NCBI GenBank assembly: GCA_002633005.1
Contig: NMRA01000187.1
Coordinates: forward strand, 483,644 to 547,643
Origin: Phoronis australis
Taxonomy: Eukaryota; Phoronida; Phoronidae
Reading direction: 5' to 3'
Length of the DNA stretch: 64,000 nucleotides
The notes under the pieces: model-generated
The model's database searches: none
What the model saw: the letters and a program-made list of their open reading frames with translations, nothing else
What the model was told of the DNA's origin: nothing
Part shown: one piece after another, positions 50,093 through 61,897 of the stretch
Position numbering within the stretch: position 1 is the first letter of the stretch
Layout: each line of letters starts with the position of its first letter
Program-made: the position numbers and the translations under genes

Positions 50093-51773
50093 CATATAGT
50101 ATATGCACACATAAGATTCACTTATAGTCCAACATGTGCATGTCACCATGGACACTACTTGCATGACAGTGTTAACTCTTTCAATGCCTAGTTTTCTAGA
50201 ACTTCATTCCCGGGTGCCAAAATAAATTTTGAGGAAACCTATAACACAGAGTGCACATACTACTTTCTGCTCACACTGCTGGTGATAGTCAGAGCAAAAT
50301 TCACCCCCACCTTGTAATCAGTGGTTCATTACACACAAAGGCAATGTTAGGCTGTGACCAGGATAAGTGATTTCTGGTAAAATGATTGTCACATCAACAT
50401 ACTACACAAACTCAGGATAAAAACCTCTCCACTTTAGGACACAATATGGCCGACAAGAGAAATTTTGCTCTCTTCATTCTTTCATAGAAAATAAGTCGCA
50501 CCAACGGAATGATCGATGATACTTAAAGATGTATACACTGGCTCCACCTGACAACGATTCTGGGAAATTGTGGGCACTCATGACAAAGTTGGCAGCCCTT
50601 GAACAATGGAAAGAGATTTTGGCAATTATTTTATTCAATATTGGTGGTCTTTCATCATAGAGTGCTAGTTCAGTATCCACATATTGCCGATGTGAGCGAA
50701 TCTGCACCCAACTCTTTGTAAATTGCATGTCTTTTGAGATTTCGGCCACCAGGCTTGGTAATGATGTGATCACTTAGCAATGCTCTAAAATTGCTATTTG
50801 CTGATGGGTTGTTATGAAACTTTCAGGGCATGGTATGCACACATGATATTCTAAATTACCAGATCACACACTGAGGCAGGTATTTGCTACGTGGAGTATT
50901 CAAGATTTCAATAAGGGATTTTGGTTGAAATTCATACCCCAATGGCCCTAGTACATCATACCTTGTCTCACATCTAACATTTCAACCTAGTCAATTAAAC
51001 CTCGATAATAGACAGTTTAGAGGCCACTGCATGAATCGCAATTCAACAAGTAAGCGATCAATGGAAATATCTTCAAAAATGCAAAAACATTTAGGATTTG
51101 GTATACTGTCTTCCTGTCATCTGCCAAATATGTTGTTTCACGTAAAACTGCAGTTATCTCCTATGAAATTACGGATTAACTGGGACAAAAAAGAGAAAGT
51201 ACTCAACTTGATGATCGGCAAATTTGGGGGATGACTGGGTAACTTGTTGAAAGGCACGCTTGGCAGTGAAATAGTTAAACTGAATACCACTGTCTGCCAT
51301 CTGGTAACAGACATATCAACTTTCCCTCACATTAACATTTTAGGAATTTTTTTTAAAGTTTTATGACAAGTCTCACGCATTATCCTAATTCCGGATGTAG
51401 GTTCATCTTCACAACAGGTACATGAGACTAAATGTGCCTATATGAAAACAGGAAGTGACATCACGTAATACGTTGATTGGATCACAGTCGGAGAGGTCGC
51501 ATTTCTGATACAGTTTTTTGCTACCATCATGCCGCTGATAAGCGACTTTATGGCGCAAGATAAAACTGAGGGAGACACAGCACCAAATAAATACCTTGAC
51601 TAGAAAAGGACCAAAATTTCGCAATTTTGGTTTAACGAACAATATCCATTGCAAAAATAATTCCTTTAAATATCAACAAATGACAAATACCATATACACT
51701 AGAACTGTTGAGAAAATTCATGGCTAGATGGCACAAGCACCCAGAAGTATAATGCGCCAGATCTTTCCATCTA

Positions 51774-51973
51774 TCAAGACTCCGTACTGCCTGAAGTCCC
51801 ATATATGACTGTTGGAATGTGATTGGTCAGTTCTCGCTCAGGCACACTGTCAAATGTAGCCTCTTCCTCCTCCAAGTTCCGGTAAGTTTTCTCCTGCAGT
51901 TTTCGTCGGTAAAGCCATCGTGCCCACAGGGACAAGAGAAACATTTCACAAATGATGGTTGCGTGATTCATGG
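51774..51973 (-). CDS. SLC51A-like: OST-alpha coding exon 7 (TM7, cytoplasmic tail, stop)
   Basis: Completes A270 (G|CC), then encodes M271-S335 and TGA. The acceptor is ACTTTTTCAG. The seventh membrane segment (MNHATIICEMFLLSLWARW) is followed by YRRK (291-294), matching the conserved YYRRK that ends this segment in vertebrates. The tail of about 40 residues has an acidic run (LEEEEATFDS) and ends in a Gly/Ser/Thr-rich stretch, as expected for a cytoplasmic C terminus. Confidence 0.93.
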
Positions 51974-53726
51974 CTGAAAAAGTTTTATATCATTTGATGC
52001 CAAATATCAAAGTCTCAGAGCATCTCTTCTTCAAAATAATATGTTACTCCCTGTCAGAAATGAGACAACAAGAACTGAATAGAAATAAAGAAAATGTCAG
52101 TGAGGATTAGACAAGCCAAGAGAATCTTTATTTTCTTGTCTTTATAAAAGTTAAGAAGCGTCAAACTAATGGTTTATCATGTTTAAATTCTGTACCACAC
52201 TGACCTACCAAAGGTAACATGCCGAGTTCAGTTCTAAACAATGTATTTTTACGTCTTCAAAAACTCCGCAATTTCTTGAAATCTTGAGCCACGTGAGTTT
52301 TGCCTGCTTTAAATGGCGAATGATTGAAACTGCGTTCCGTAGTGGTACTTACTTTTTATTATGCAGTAAATATGACGGTAAGAAGCTGACAAGTGACAAC
52401 ATCAGCAAAATCAATGAAAACAACGTGTATCAGTGATTTCTGATAAAGCACCAGATTCCTTCAAATTGCCTTTTGTTCCCAAAAATACACCCAGTAAGTT
52501 TTTTGGGAAATAGGCGATTTTTCTTAAGTTGATCTTTCTGACCTCTTTGACGCATCCCGATATTCTTCAAGTCTTTGAAATGACCTAAATTTGCCGGTTG
52601 TAAGCATGACTTTTTCCACGTCACGTAAAGACTGAGCATCCATTTACACCAGAGGAATTTGAGAGCCTCACATCAAAGACTACCGCCCCCTTGGCATACA
52701 TGAACCCCAGGCGTGAATTGGGCAAAAAAAGAAAGAAAGACCCCTTCCATAGTTTTAAGATGAGGTCAATATAGCATAGTTGGTTCTGGTCTGTTTATTT
52801 AAACCGAGTCCATGGGGTGGTATTTTTTTAGTTGCTCACTTTTTCAAAGGAGAAAATCCAACTGAGGTGAACAGTTTTCCTCATCTCTAACCCCTTCAGT
52901 GTGGGGAGGGCAAGCAGCACTCATATCAGTGTTCAAAAATAATTTTTCATCCCCATTGGCAACAGCGAACATAATAATAAAGTCACAATCTGGCTAGTTG
53001 CCAAATGGCGATAAAAAGATGGCCTTAAGAACAACAGATTTTGCTAAGAAAAATATTGTGTAAGTTACACTCAGAATAATGTTTGATGAATAGAATTTTG
53101 GAGACAACACAGCGTTGTCTTGGGAAGAGTAATCTTGGCCGCAATGCAGACGATCCATGACTGTGCAAGACTTCACTCGAATACTATTTCAACTAGTACT
53201 GTTATGAGGCAAGTTTTGTACCATTTACAAGTAATCATGCACTGCATGGTGTTTCAAACCTTGCTTACTCTTGCTTATGTACTTCATGCAAAAAACGCGA
53301 AACCTGGACCGAAACTGCTGAGGGTGAGTACTTTTACACGTCAGTGAGCGCATGTCTTAAAATGAGCAAAGGTAACGACTGGAAACAACTGTGGCTGTTG
53401 TGGCTTCATAGAGTTCAGCCCAAAATATTACAACATAACAACAAACTTTTCCTAACACTTGAAAAGCTCTTACAGGTGTTTTTCCTTCCTTCTTTTTGGT
53501 GATGAATGCTTTATTGGAAAATTCCCATAACTACCACAAACAAGTTGTTTTTGAGTTCCAAGATTCAGGAAGATAAGAATGCCAAAGCAATATGAAAAGT
53601 TTGCACCATGCTTGAAATTTTGCTCTGGGAGAACTCCGATCATTTCTAACCTTGATAAGGAACCTCCAAAATTGAGGCTGCATGCATAATTAATTTAGGA
53701 GGATGGGTATCCGTGGCAACACTTAC

Positions 53727-53979
53727 CAGCACCTTGAGACTTGGATGACAGAGGTGGCTCACAAGGTATGATACCGGTCGATGCCAGGATGTTGAAGACA
53801 AATCCTTGCAGGTTGCTGAAGATAATGACAAGCTGAAGAGCTATGAACTTGGATGTGATCTTGAACACCTTCAGGGGTTCTTTGGACACCCGGAACACCA
53901 CGACGAGACCGTACATGGCAGTGAGTGCAGAGATGGTGTTGACAATGGTTATCCAAAAATATGCTCTACCAGGGTTGAT
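53727..53979 (-). CDS. SLC51A-like: OST-alpha coding exon 6 (TM5 and TM6)
   Basis: Encodes residues 186-269 plus one base. The acceptor is CCTTTCCAG followed by INPGRAYFW; the donor is GCTG|GTAAGTG. An open frame continues upstream to an in-frame ATG at 54,042, but that part is intron read-through: joining at 53,979 restores the family spacing between SDGGYRAGD and the tryptophan of TM5. The exon contains the fifth segment, a basic loop (SKEPLKVFKITSK), the sixth segment with K229, F230 and Q234, and the extracellular IPCEPPLSSKS motif, nearly identical in pattern to vertebrate OST-alpha (C.PPYSSK). Confidence 0.94.
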
Positions 53980-55326
53980 CTGGAAAGGTTGAATGCCAAC
54001 GATTACAGCTACACCTCTGCTGTCCAGAATACGGTAAGCCAAAAACTTTGTGCTATAATAGCACCAGGTTCAACAGTCAGGCGGAATTGTTATAGTCACA
54101 TTTTGGAAGTGCTACTATATGTGACTGAGTCAAAAGTGCTTCGGCCATTCTCTATAGCAATAGAATTGGTTGGCAAGGAAAATTTTGAGATTGAAGTTGT
54201 GGTTTTGATTGTGTTCTTTATTCCCAACAGCTAAACAGAAAAAAGCCTTCAACTTCTTAGCTTTTCTTTAACAATTTGAATTGAAATTATAAACACTTAC
54301 TATTGCTTCAAAACTTCACCAACTGATGACAGGATATGGCAGGCAGGAAAAATGTTGTTTTCTCACTTTATCATAAGGATATGAAGCACCAAAATACTAT
54401 TTTGCCATGTGCAGGTTCTGATTCACTATACCTAACACCAGACAATATTTTGAAAAATTGGGCTTTCACATCAATGTTAGACGACCTTCAAAATGAAAAT
54501 GGTTAATATTGGCAATTATTTTTGTCCAAAATTGTTGAAATCTAAATGCATATGAAAATCTGTCCACATGTATATCTACCAATGATAGCAGCTTTTGTTG
54601 TGAAGTATCAGTGCATCTAAAGCATGTTAAACATTTGCCCGCATGCCAAAAACAAGATAATGCAAGAGTTGTTCAATAAATATCATGCTATTATTCTTCA
54701 AAAGATGAATCAAAGTTGTTCAAATATAACAGCAGTGCTGCATCCTATCACCACTAGTATAACCTACATCACTGCAATTATTGTAAACCAAGCTGCAAGT
54801 CATGTTGTGAACATGCAATTCCAAGGTGAGTTACAAATTCTGAGTTGACACACTTTCTACAGTGTATCATGACCTGCAATCCTAATAAACACATTTTAAT
54901 GTGCACCTAAATACCTAGGGTGACATGAAGCACAGGTCACAAATTTTTACCTGACTGGTTGAAAATGGGACGGTGAGCGCTCACTGACTGGTCAGAAAAT
55001 AGCCAACAGGCACGCCAATTTTAGTAAACTGCCTCATTGCCAACTAGTTGGATAAAAATTCGTGAACAGTGCAATAGGCCTAGGCTGGTTGGGGGATACA
55101 CAATTATTTGTGAGTGAGGTCATCAGTACAAAAGTCACATGCAGCTCCACCTTTTGAACATCGCTAAAATCGTACAAAACGAAAGTTCACAACTTTTTAA
55201 CGCACCAAATTATTTAGCAATTTATCCCACTGCATTTTTGAGCAAGTGCAAATTGATGGATAGATTCTTGCAGTCAGCTCCTTTGCTGTAATCTGTCTCT
55301 AATTTGTTTAATTCAACGGCAAAAAA

Positions 55327-55745
55327 GTGACTCCCAATAGTGCAACCCCTGAACTACAGAAAGAATCGAACCCAGTGCATGCGTAATTCCTCAGTGGGAA
55401 AGTAACAATACAATTAATAAATATATTTGTGACTCCAAATACTGAAACCCATGAACTACAGAAAGAATCTAAACTAGTGCATGCGAAATTCCTCTGTGAG
55501 AAAGTAACAATGCAAATTAAATATAAGTGACTCCAAATACCAAAACCCATGAACTACAGAAAGAATCGAACCCAATGCATGCGTAATTCCTCTGTGAGAA
55601 AGTAACAATGCAAATAATAACTATAAGTGACTCCCAAAACTGCAACCCATGAACTACAGAAAGAATCAAACCCAGTGCATGGTGTAATTCTTCAGTGAGA
55701 AAGTAACAATGCAAATAATAAACAGACTGGTACATCTGTTGATGA
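55327..55745 (-). repeat. Four-unit tandem repeat, about 100 bp, in OST-alpha intron 5
   Basis: Units begin GTGACTCC at 55,327, 55,429, 55,527 and 55,627, each followed by ...AACCCATGAACTACAGAAAG and a GTGCATGCGTAATTCCTC-like segment, then GAAAGTAACAATGCAA. Periods are 102, 98, 100 and about 119 bp. It lies in the intron between coding exons 5 and 6. Short frames across it are artefacts. Confidence 0.85.
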
Positions 55746-56846
55746 GTGACTACCTCCAAAGGGTTTGGCTGACTTCTCTCCTGCCATGGAGTAATATCAT
55801 TATCGATACCTGAATGCTCTTATTTAAAATCATCAAATCAATGTAAAACAAAGAGTCGCAGAGACCTGTTTCAAAGACTAAACAAATAGAGTGAATACAA
55901 CTCCACGAGACAAGCAACATTTGAGGATTTCAAAGGCATGTCCCGCAGCAAAGACTTGAGTACAGCCATTTTGTTCAACTCATCCTCTTAACTATAGATA
56001 TCGTTGCCCGATTAATATGACGGGTCGTTAAGTTGTCAAGTCCAATCTTAGCTATGACCCTCATAACTCTGATTTTGATTTGCACTCATTTCTTTAATAT
56101 AGCTCATTAGGTTGATAATTTTTTCACATAGACTTAAGGTCAGTTGCAACAAAAGTTCTAAAGCGTGCGGGGTCGTGTTTGCAATAACCTGCCTTAGACC
56201 AAAAATTCATGGGTACAGGAAGGATTGGAGTCCCAAAATTAATAGCCAAAGGTAGAACAATGTATAGTTGCACGAGCACAAACATTGCACTGCATGATCA
56301 GGATAGACAATCTTTCTCCTTCATGTTTTACACAGGCCTTCTCATGTAGGTAATATTCTCATTAAGTCCTTTCCCCAACTCAGTTCTTTTAACTCTCAAA
56401 ACTGCATTTTTTTCACGTCTAACACGAGACACGAGTCAGGAAAGTTTAACTATTTGCTGTATGCGCTTGATGTGAAGTATCAAACTGGTCTGCACATGTC
56501 AACTAGGAACATAGTTATGTGGTTTATGAGAAAAGCATTGAATATGATAGACTTAATCGAATTGCGGCACTAGATGGAGCATCAGCTCATGAGAAAAGAA
56601 GAGCATCAATGAGAAAAGAACGCTGTTCATGAGAACACACTTACGGTCCATGAGGGAAGAACATTGTGTGCCCTGATGATGCAGATTTTGTACACTACAG
56701 TTAAATGAATCATTTTAAAGCTGCTATTAAGCCAGATTCTGTTGTCAACAACAACAAGCACGACCAAAATCTTACACGATAGCATACTTTTGCATTGAGA
56801 AAAGAAGACAATCCAAATATATCAGTCTTTAAGTCAATCAACCTAC

Positions 56847-56958
56847 ATCTCCTGCACGATAACCCCCATCACTCCACAGGACAGCAGCGATAAACATAAG
56901 CAATGGACGCATGATAGCCACTTGGAGTACAGCTATCTTGATCCTCCACAGGTTTCGC
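56847..56958 (-). CDS. SLC51A-like: OST-alpha coding exon 5 (TM4)
   Basis: Completes L148 (CT|G), then encodes 37 residues RNLWRIKIAVLQ to AGD (149-185). The acceptor is GTTTCCAG and the donor GAGAT|GTAGGTT. It carries the fourth membrane segment with Q160, R165 and P166, matching the family's LGxxQYxxxKP block, then SDGGY, equivalent to the vertebrate DGIYD turn. It ends in phase 0. Confidence 0.92.
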
Positions 56959-57837
56959 CTGGAAACCAAATAACAAACACATAACCGAGCTGTCCAATGG
57001 CATTATCACAGGTGGTGGGCTTTGAGCCCTCAACTGATGGTAAGAATGACCGGTCTAAATAAACTTGCAGATATTTCAAAGCTTGTCTTGATTAAAATGA
57101 AGAGAATCAATGGAAATTCCGACAGCGCAATCGTTGCTTGAAGCAAGTAGTGGAAGGAAGTCCTATATCAGCACCTATTGGTCGTCGAACTAAGGTCTAC
57201 AGTTACAGTGCAACAAGAAAAAACTTAATTTGGATTCATAGGAGCCATGTAATGTCATCTTGTTGGTGTACTCCAAGACAAACAACAAAGCATAGCGAAA
57301 AAACAGAAGAAACAAAAAAGAAAAAGCTCTTGAAACTTCAGTATCTACCAAACAAGCCAAGAACTTGTTAGAGAAAAAATTAGCATTATTGCTCGAATCA
57401 TTTTGAAACTTGTGCCTAGAGGCGGTCAACTGGTGGTGCTAGATAAAACAGAAGGATCCCAATCCATTTGAGCTTACATCAGGTGGCGCTGAGGGAAAAA
57501 AATGAAAGAATGATCATGGACCGGTCGGACGTTACTGGGAAAAAACAGATCTCGACCCATGTCATCTGGCATTAGGCGACTCTTTCCCATTTGAAAATAT
57601 GGACAAGCAAATAATACTACAGACCAGAACCAAAAATGCTATTTTTAGCCTAAAAAGTTTATTCACTCGGTTATCATCAAAATAGCCATAAGGCATGACT
57701 GCAAAAACAAAGCTGTATCTTCACACAAGACCCATTTTTACATTTCATTCTTATTTTATTTAATGATGTGTTCAACTGGAAAAACTTGATTGTATTTTTA
57801 CAACAGTCTCTAGCTATGACTGGACAAATGAACTTAC

Positions 57838-57999
57838 AGTGTTAGTCTAGTCTTTGGCAAACAGCAGACACAGCAGCAGGCCAAAGGGGGCTGACTGAGA
57901 GAGACCTCTATCTGCGACAAGGCTAAACACATCTTTTCCTCACCACCATAATAGTTGATGATGAGACGAAGGAACTCAAACAGGCAGACAGACAGATAG
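57838..57999 (-). CDS. SLC51A-like: OST-alpha coding exon 4 (TM3 and cysteine cluster)
   Basis: Completes I94 (AT|C), then encodes residues 95-147 and two bases of L148. The acceptor is CCATTTCAG and the donor ACACT|GTAAGTT. It contains the third membrane segment, the YYGGEE motif (110-115), one of the best conserved signatures of the family, and a proline then CCCVCC cluster at 135-140. In vertebrate OST-alpha the equivalent loop has a similar poly-cysteine run, thought to be a lipidation or membrane-sorting site. This exon most clearly separates OST-alpha from TMEM184A/B/C. Confidence 0.93.
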
Positions 58000-60167
58000 C
58001 TGAAATGGAAATAAATTAAGATTAAGTAGGACCCTTGAAAAATGGCCAAATTTGGCTATCTTTGGAATGTCGTATCTCAAAAAAGAATCATCTAATTGAC
58101 ATGAAATTTTCAGATAGTATGGCTTTGTTCTCCAAAACATTGTAAGAAATTGTTTTTAAAATGTTCCACTTTTGCACGAGACGCTGTCACTTTTATCATT
58201 AAATTTTGATGAAAAACTGAAAAGCTGCATGTGAAAAATAAATGGTAATTAAGAAAACTGTAAAAGCGTTACTGAAATTTTATATTGGCCACTTTTAGCA
58301 AATGAGATTTGGTCACATTTATTTTACTGAAATCAATGTTTCGGTATGAATATTTACCTACCTTTAAATTCACAGGATCACGTGACCCAAGTGGGTGTAG
58401 TTTGGTACAAAGTCAAAATCAAATCCAGACTTTCCACTTTCAGAAAATATATACTTATGCAGAGTCAATTTCTACAGTTTTGTAGATATTTGGCTAAACA
58501 TACAGATTTGTCAATAAGGTCCTACATAAATGTAACACATGTTAAAATAAACATTTTGCAAACTCAGAAACTGATGTGTTGGTGCTTCAAATTTTATTCA
58601 TTAGTCTTTGTAACTGGTCATGATTCCGTGCAGTTTTTATACAAACTGCACGTAAGAACACACTGTTGAGACGCATGCTTCAATCATATCCATAATCTAG
58701 GAGGAGCTATGAAAACTAAAAGCAATGGAAAGGGTCAATTGTCTATTGGCTCAAAAATATAACAGTGACTCTTGCAATGGAAACAAAGGTGCATTATACC
58801 AGTCTTACTACCATGATAAGACTCTATTTCCCTCACGAACAAGAACACCAAAACAATCATGTCAGCCTATTCATATGGTATCAAGGCAGATCTGTCAGCC
58901 ATTATGAGGGCTCAGACATCCTACTGGAATTCACTGAGAATTTCTTTTAATATCTGATGAGATGGCAATCTGCTTGCTGATCAGGTGTACCATGAAGTCT
59001 CACCAAGTTAAGACACACTACGGCAGTGGACAAATGAAATTTTGTTTTTTCGAATAAACATTTCTGGCACAACGTAAATGGAGACTCACATGGCGGACAC
59101 TAGATCGCACAGTGTACTTGACCTTGGCACCATAATACCAAGCAAAGATGTGACGGAAAATGCCTGGAATAGAGACAATTCAATCTCAGCCAATGCTTTC
59201 CACAAATGAATAATTTAGAACTGCCATCCTAATGGCTAAGTTCAAGCGAAATTGGTGATGACATATTACAGTCATTGTAATGGTAACATTGATTTTTTGC
59301 TTAAAAACTTGTAGATGCCCCGTGAAATTTTCAAATTTAGTAGTTTACATCAGATCCTTCTCTAGGAATAGTCTGTGACATATAGACATAGCATGTCATT
59401 TCTTAAATATCACTTCACCACTGTTTACTGACTGGAAAACGAAAATGAGATGCAATGACTTCCAATTTAAAACAGGTCAATCCCGTGACACGAAAATAAC
59501 CTTTTCCCGTGAATGCATTGCAGATCAGCTGTTGGTTTCGACTCTTTGGTTACGAATTTGAAATTTATTTAAAGTGACCGCTAAAAAGGGTAAAATGCAG
59601 CTTTAACTACCATTTTCTTGTTTTTCAGAAACATAATAAATAAAGATGCATTAAACTTCAATTTTACTAAATCAAAACTTTTGATTTACAACACTTTAAC
59701 CATTAGAAATTAATCTCAAATTTTCCTTATTCAGGTTAGAAGTGATTTTTGGCCTTCGAATGGGAATTAGGAGTTTAATATAGTTAGAAGACCAAGCTCA
59801 AAGTGCTTTGACTCGGAGGGTGGTTTTAATGCACTGTGCATCATGTCAAACATTAACACACTATAATCGTTTTTTGGAAACGCGAACTAATGACTCCAAA
59901 ATGTGAATAAGGAACAAGGCAAAGACAGCAGAAGAGAAGATCACTGCAGCTTTGTTCAAATCTTTCAAATAATTGGATTGAAGCATTACAATGCTGATGA
60001 AAAAATGCAGCAGATTTTTGGCAACTGACATACTTCATATTTCATAAATCCGAAATTGAAGTTCACATTGACTTAATTCATTTTTTACAAAAATTATCGA
60101 TATACATTAACACAAAAAACACAGAAAGGAAAATCAGTGAGGCAATGACACTTCCAGACATACTTAC
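58000..60167 (-). other. OST-alpha introns 2 and 3
   Basis: Intron 2 (59,164-60,167, GTAAGTA...CCAG) and intron 3 (58,000-59,089, GTGAGT...TTTCAG), separated by coding exon 3 at 59,090-59,163. AT-rich and CpG-poor; I see no repeat or further gene in them. Confidence 0.75.
59090..59163 (-). CDS. SLC51A-like: OST-alpha coding exon 3 (TM2 end to TM3 start)
   Basis: A 74-nt exon encoding AFSVTSLLGIMVPR through VSA (residues 70-93) plus two bases. The acceptor is TATTCCAG and the donor AT|GTGAGT. It starts in phase 0, matching the end of exon 2, and ends in phase 2, matching exon 4. The SVxxLLGxxVPR pattern is the conserved block linking segments two and three; the Pro-Arg pair is shared by OST-alpha and TMEM184 proteins. 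It is too short to stand out as an open reading frame and was found by looking for the block missing between exons 2 and 4. Confidence 0.9.
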
Positions 60168-60322
60168 CGGATACATCCCCAACAACCACATGGTTCTAGA
60201 CCGTTTCCTCCAGCAGTCCAAGTGTTGGAGAATAAAACTTAGTTCCTCGATGAATATTCCGACGCACAGCAATGTTAGGAGCGACAGCACTGTCATCAGG
60301 ACAATGCCACCCACTGACAAGT
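60168..60322 (-). CDS. SLC51A-like: OST-alpha coding exon 2 (TM1 and first loop)
   Basis: Residues 18-69. It follows the acceptor TACATCTAG in phase 1 (G|AC gives D18) and ends CCG|GTAAGTA in phase 0. It holds the first membrane segment (about V21-I42), then an acidic EE, SFILQHL, and a basic loop CWRKRSR, and the start of TM2 (TMWLLGMYP). Hydrophobic-then-basic order and spacing fit the Solute_trans_a family. A second AG 7 bases into the exon (TTGTCAG) is in the same phase-1 frame but would delete LSV-type residues that align with family members, so the upstream AG is preferred. Confidence 0.9.
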
Positions 60323-60370
60323 CTAGATGTAGAAGGTTTGTAAAGTACAAATTAATTGTTTGATATTATT

Positions 60371-60857
60371 TTCACAACCACAAAAGCATGCCTTGACAGT
60401 TTCGGCTCCTCACAGCAGCCATCTTCCAAAGTTATTGGTCACTAGGTGACATGGTGATGATGCTGTTCCAAACTTTAGACAACTTATACCCTCCATTGTT
60501 CCTGTTCATAACTTAACCACTTTTTCTGTCCCAGATAGACTCTCTTATCCATCTAGATCTTAAATTATTTTCCGACTTAACAGGACTAGCATCATCCCAG
60601 TTAATTACATTGATTAAAACAATTAGCTGGGATGATGCTCGTCCTGTTGAGTTGGAAAATAATTTAAGATCTAGACCTTTAAGAGTTTTTCTAGGTCAGA
60701 AAAAGCAGCTCACTTATAAACAGGGACCATGGAGGGTATAAGTTGTTTAAAATTTGGAACCGTCTGATCGCCATGCCACCTAGTGTCCAATAACTTCAGA
60801 AGATGGCTGCTGAGATGAGCCAAAACTGAAGGTATTAAATGCTTTTCTGGTTGTGAA
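60371..60857. mobile_element. Long inverted repeat (foldback) in OST-alpha intron 1
   Basis: About 487 bp made of two arms of about 220-230 bp. Outer ends match (TTCACAACCACAAAAGCAT against ATGCTTTTCTGGTTGTGAA); inside, AGCAGCCATCTTCCAAAGTT mirrors AACTTCAGAAGATGGCTGCT, and AGCATCATCCCAGTTAATT mirrors AATTAGCTGGGATGATGCT around a loop of about 16 nt. No coding capacity. If transcribed with the gene it would form a long near-continuous hairpin. Confidence 0.8.
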
Positions 60858-61118
60858 CATAAAAAAACAACCAATTTCATAGAACTCAAGCAAACTAGCC
60901 ACTGAGGATGCTACATTAAAAGCAATTTGTCCCAAAATTGGCACTACTCAATAGAAAACAATGATTTCCGGTGTGTTATTGTCTCAAGATTGCCAAATAA
61001 AAGTTAAACACAAAAATTTTGTAGGTCAATATTTATGATTTCCAAGACATAGAACACAGCGAAAAGGGAAAACAAAAAATTCTATAATTTGGGAAGTGAA
61101 TAATAAATGAATTTGCTC

Positions 61119-61825
61119 AAGGTCGGAGCCCATACCAAAAATTTAGAAATAGGCAATATCGACTGTCCCAAATTCAAGAATCTCAAAAGAGGCGAATTTT
61201 GTTGGCAGCTATTTTCAACAGTTTTACCTCAGACTTTTTTAATAGAAAATGCAATGTTCTATATTTGAGAGACATAATGAATGCCAACATTACCTGTATC
61301 CCAATACTCAGGATCAAGAAAATTTCATGTTGGAGTGAATTTCAACCTCCCAAATTTTAGAGGCTGTCCCAAACTGAAGAATTTTCACGGTAATAAACAA
61401 AATGTATAACAAACACATTGTATGCTAAAATCTAACTAACTTCAGAAAAAGACCAAAAATTGGTCAAAAAATTTTCAGACACACATTTGCAGCCAATACA
61501 AAAAAAACTTGCAAGTTTAGTACAAAAATTCATGTTGATCTCCGTGAAAAATCATATTTTCTTCCTGATTGTGAATATTCAGGCATGGAAATTTTAATAT
61601 TCATCATATTTCTCAAATATTGGACACCGCACTTTCTATCAACGAAATACGAAATTAGACATGACACTTCATGAAATTGTATAAAATTGTCACTGACACA
61701 ATATTTCTATGTATCTGGACAGTGTGTAAAATCGAGATGAAGGATTGTTTGCTGTTGCTCCCAATTCTTGCATTTGACAAGGCCAAAATTGCCCATTTCT
61801 AAAATTTGGTACAAGCTCTGACCTG
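61119..61825. mobile_element. Second foldback element in OST-alpha intron 1
   Basis: About 707 bp bounded by inverted arms of about 63 bp. The left arm reads AAGGTCGGAGCCCATACCAA then ATTTAGAAATAGGCAAT and AAATTCAAGAAT; the reverse complement of the right end reads AGGTCAGAGCTTGTACCAAA then TTTTAGAAATGGGCAAT and AAATGCAAGAAT. The interior is AT-rich and non-coding. It ends about 70 bp before the first coding exon's donor. Confidence 0.6.
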
Positions 61826-61897
61826 GATAATTTTTACACACATATTGTATCACACTGTAAATTTTGTAGAAGGTTTAGTAGAAAACAACCCACCTAC

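Larger units (their letters stand above)
48689..51773 (-). other. Presumed 3' UTR / downstream region of OST-alpha
   Basis: AATAAA hexamers on the coding strand occur at 50,630-50,635 and 48,689-48,694. CpG depletion continues unbroken to about 48.65 kb, favouring the distal site and a 3' UTR of about 3.1 kb. The region includes the CATA microsatellite at 49,680-50,090. I see no other coding exon here. Confidence 0.45.
51974..57837 (-). other. OST-alpha introns 4, 5 and 6
   Basis: Intron 4 (56,959-57,837), intron 5 (53,980-56,846) and intron 6 (51,974-53,726) all have GT-AG borders, with coding exons 5 and 6 between them. Intron 5 contains the 100-bp tandem array. The other parts are CpG-poor with no recognised feature. 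Confidence 0.75.

Noticed and set aside
49588-50121. Long minus-strand frame of Met-Tyr-Val-Cys repeats, 177 codons
   Set aside because: It is the translation of the CATA microsatellite and spans an N; not a protein.
53980-54042. In-frame start codon upstream of OST-alpha exon 6
   Set aside because: Intron read-through; the CCTTTCCAG acceptor at 53,980 restores family spacing and phase with exon 5.
53806-54234. 142-codon plus-strand frame
   Set aside because: Mostly antisense to OST-alpha coding exon 6; open only because of the opposite coding strand.
55327-55745. Regularly spaced repeats considered as a CRISPR array
   Set aside because: Period of about 100 bp with no unique spacers between short repeats, inside an animal gene intron.
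55308-55759. Frames with repeated Cys/Ser/Phe units resembling a repeat protein
   Set aside because: Direct translation of the 100-bp non-coding tandem array in an intron.
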